64,000 bases of DNA from Henckelia pumila (taxonomy: Eukaryota; Streptophyta; Magnoliopsida; Lamiales; Gesneriaceae): assembly GCF_033568475.1 (NCBI RefSeq), contig NC_133120.1, forward strand, positions 96,056,151 to 96,120,150. Direction: 5' to 3'. Position 1 is the first letter of the stretch, and each line of letters begins with the position of its first letter. Shown one piece after another: positions 63,459-64,000 of the stretch. Below the pieces are notes generated by a model. The model saw only the letters and a list, made by a program, of their open reading frames with translations. It was not told the DNA's origin and ran no database searches. Made by a program: the position numbers and the translations under genes.

Positions 63459-63600
63459 TCATGTGTTCGTGTGGGGCTGAAAGACGTTTTGGCCTCCCTT
63501 ACCAATTCATAATGGATTTTCTTACCTTAGCATGTGTTCGTGTGGGACCGGAGCTATTCTGGTCTCCCTTACCAATATAGGGCAAGTACGGGTGGGTTTC
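63459..63600 (+). repeat. Direct repeat, about 72-bp period, in the putative long LTR
   Basis: CATGTGTTCGTGTGGG occurs twice, each followed by a diverged stretch and CTCCCTTACCAAT. Such paired blocks are familiar in the 3' part of Tekay-type LTRs. Confidence 0.55.
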
Positions 63601-64000
63601 ATCTCGACCTCCTTGCGGCATTGTGCACTATAGCCATGATCATGATCGAAATCACAGAGTCATAATCAAGGATCTAAGTTCACAGTTATAGTTACAGTTA
63701 CAGATTCAGATACAATTTATGCAGTTTCATTGATTATACATGACTTAGCCATGCATATGTTTCATTCATGTTCTCTCATTTATTTTGAAGTTTATTTACT
63801 TGTTTAAAGTAAGGGCACAAAACAAAGGTATTTTTAGTATCAGCTATTTTTAATCTTTGTGTGCTTGTATTTACGTAGTACTCGTTATTTCCCCCCATAT
63901 TCTTTCTGAGTCTTTTAGGCTCACTACACTTATTGTTTTCACGTGGGGTGTATTTCATTAAGCTCGAGAGGCAAGATTATCGAGTGGACTGCGATGCGGG

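Larger units (their letters stand above)
55045..64000 (+). mobile_element. Putative very long Ty3/gypsy LTR split by a copia element, running off the window (fossil)
   Basis: TGTGACGCCTAAAATCC at 55045 resembles the LTR starts of plant Tekay/Del elements. After removing the nested copia element, the sequence continues at 61076 and stays non-coding to the window end, giving more than 3 kb. A possible TATA region lies near 61795. The block 63450-64000 has the look of Tekay LTR 3' parts: repeated GTGTTCGTGTGGG and CTCCCTTACC strings, then TCTTTTAGGCTCACTACAC. The right border and internal region are outside the window, so the call is provisional. Confidence 0.55.

Overview
The window looks like nuclear DNA of a flowering plant, most likely a eudicot. 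Reasons: intron-containing host genes of plant-only families (an S-domain receptor kinase pair, a PPR protein, a chloroplast MORF editing factor), AT-rich intergenic DNA, chromovirus-type and Tat-type Ty3/gypsy elements, a Ty1/copia element and an integrated plant pararetrovirus. No bacterial, organellar or CRISPR-like content was seen.

Layout. 1-7127: two nested Ty3/gypsy fossils on the minus strand. A1 (gag, primer site and 5' LTR) has landed in the pol gene of a Tat-lineage element. 7128-9176: host intergenic DNA with a roughly 600-bp MITE. 9182-22598: a complete insertion of a second A-family chromovirus (A2), bounded by a perfect 5-bp target duplication TGGAA. A2 is itself invaded by a sister-family element B (13437-20700) on the opposite strand. 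22604-30631: a tandem pair of G-type lectin S-receptor-like kinase genes; copy 1 has an in-frame TGA and a duplicated splice acceptor, copy 2 is intact. 30939-32624: an intronless P-class PPR gene (minus). 35450-37192: translation initiation factor eIF3d (minus) with a telo-box and two site II motifs upstream. 38140-46106: a near-full-length pararetrovirus fossil of cavemovirus/solendovirus type, enclosed by degenerate terminal inverted repeats and an exact 9-bp target duplication, which is the signature of a Mutator-like transposon. 47384-48806: MORF9 (four exons). 49934-50923: an uncharacterised tyrosine-rich plant protein. 50924-55044: AT-rich intergenic DNA with tandem repeats. 55045-64000: what looks like a very long gypsy LTR, running off the right end and split by a young Ty1/copia element with a perfect TTAAT target duplication.

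How the genes relate. The host genes do not form a pathway. eIF3d (cap-dependent and specialised translation), MORF9 (chloroplast C-to-U editing) and the PPR protein (organelle RNA binding) are housekeeping or RNA-processing functions. The S-domain kinases are cell-surface receptors that commonly evolve by tandem duplication. The most unusual points are the MULE-like frame around the viral fossil, the receptor-kinase duplication that could create an alternative exon with a second hydrophobic segment, and the palindrome-rich LTR promoters of the A and B families.

Limits: exon borders come from reading splice sites and comparing the two kinase copies. Family names come from recognised motifs, not searches. 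LTR divergences were counted by eye.
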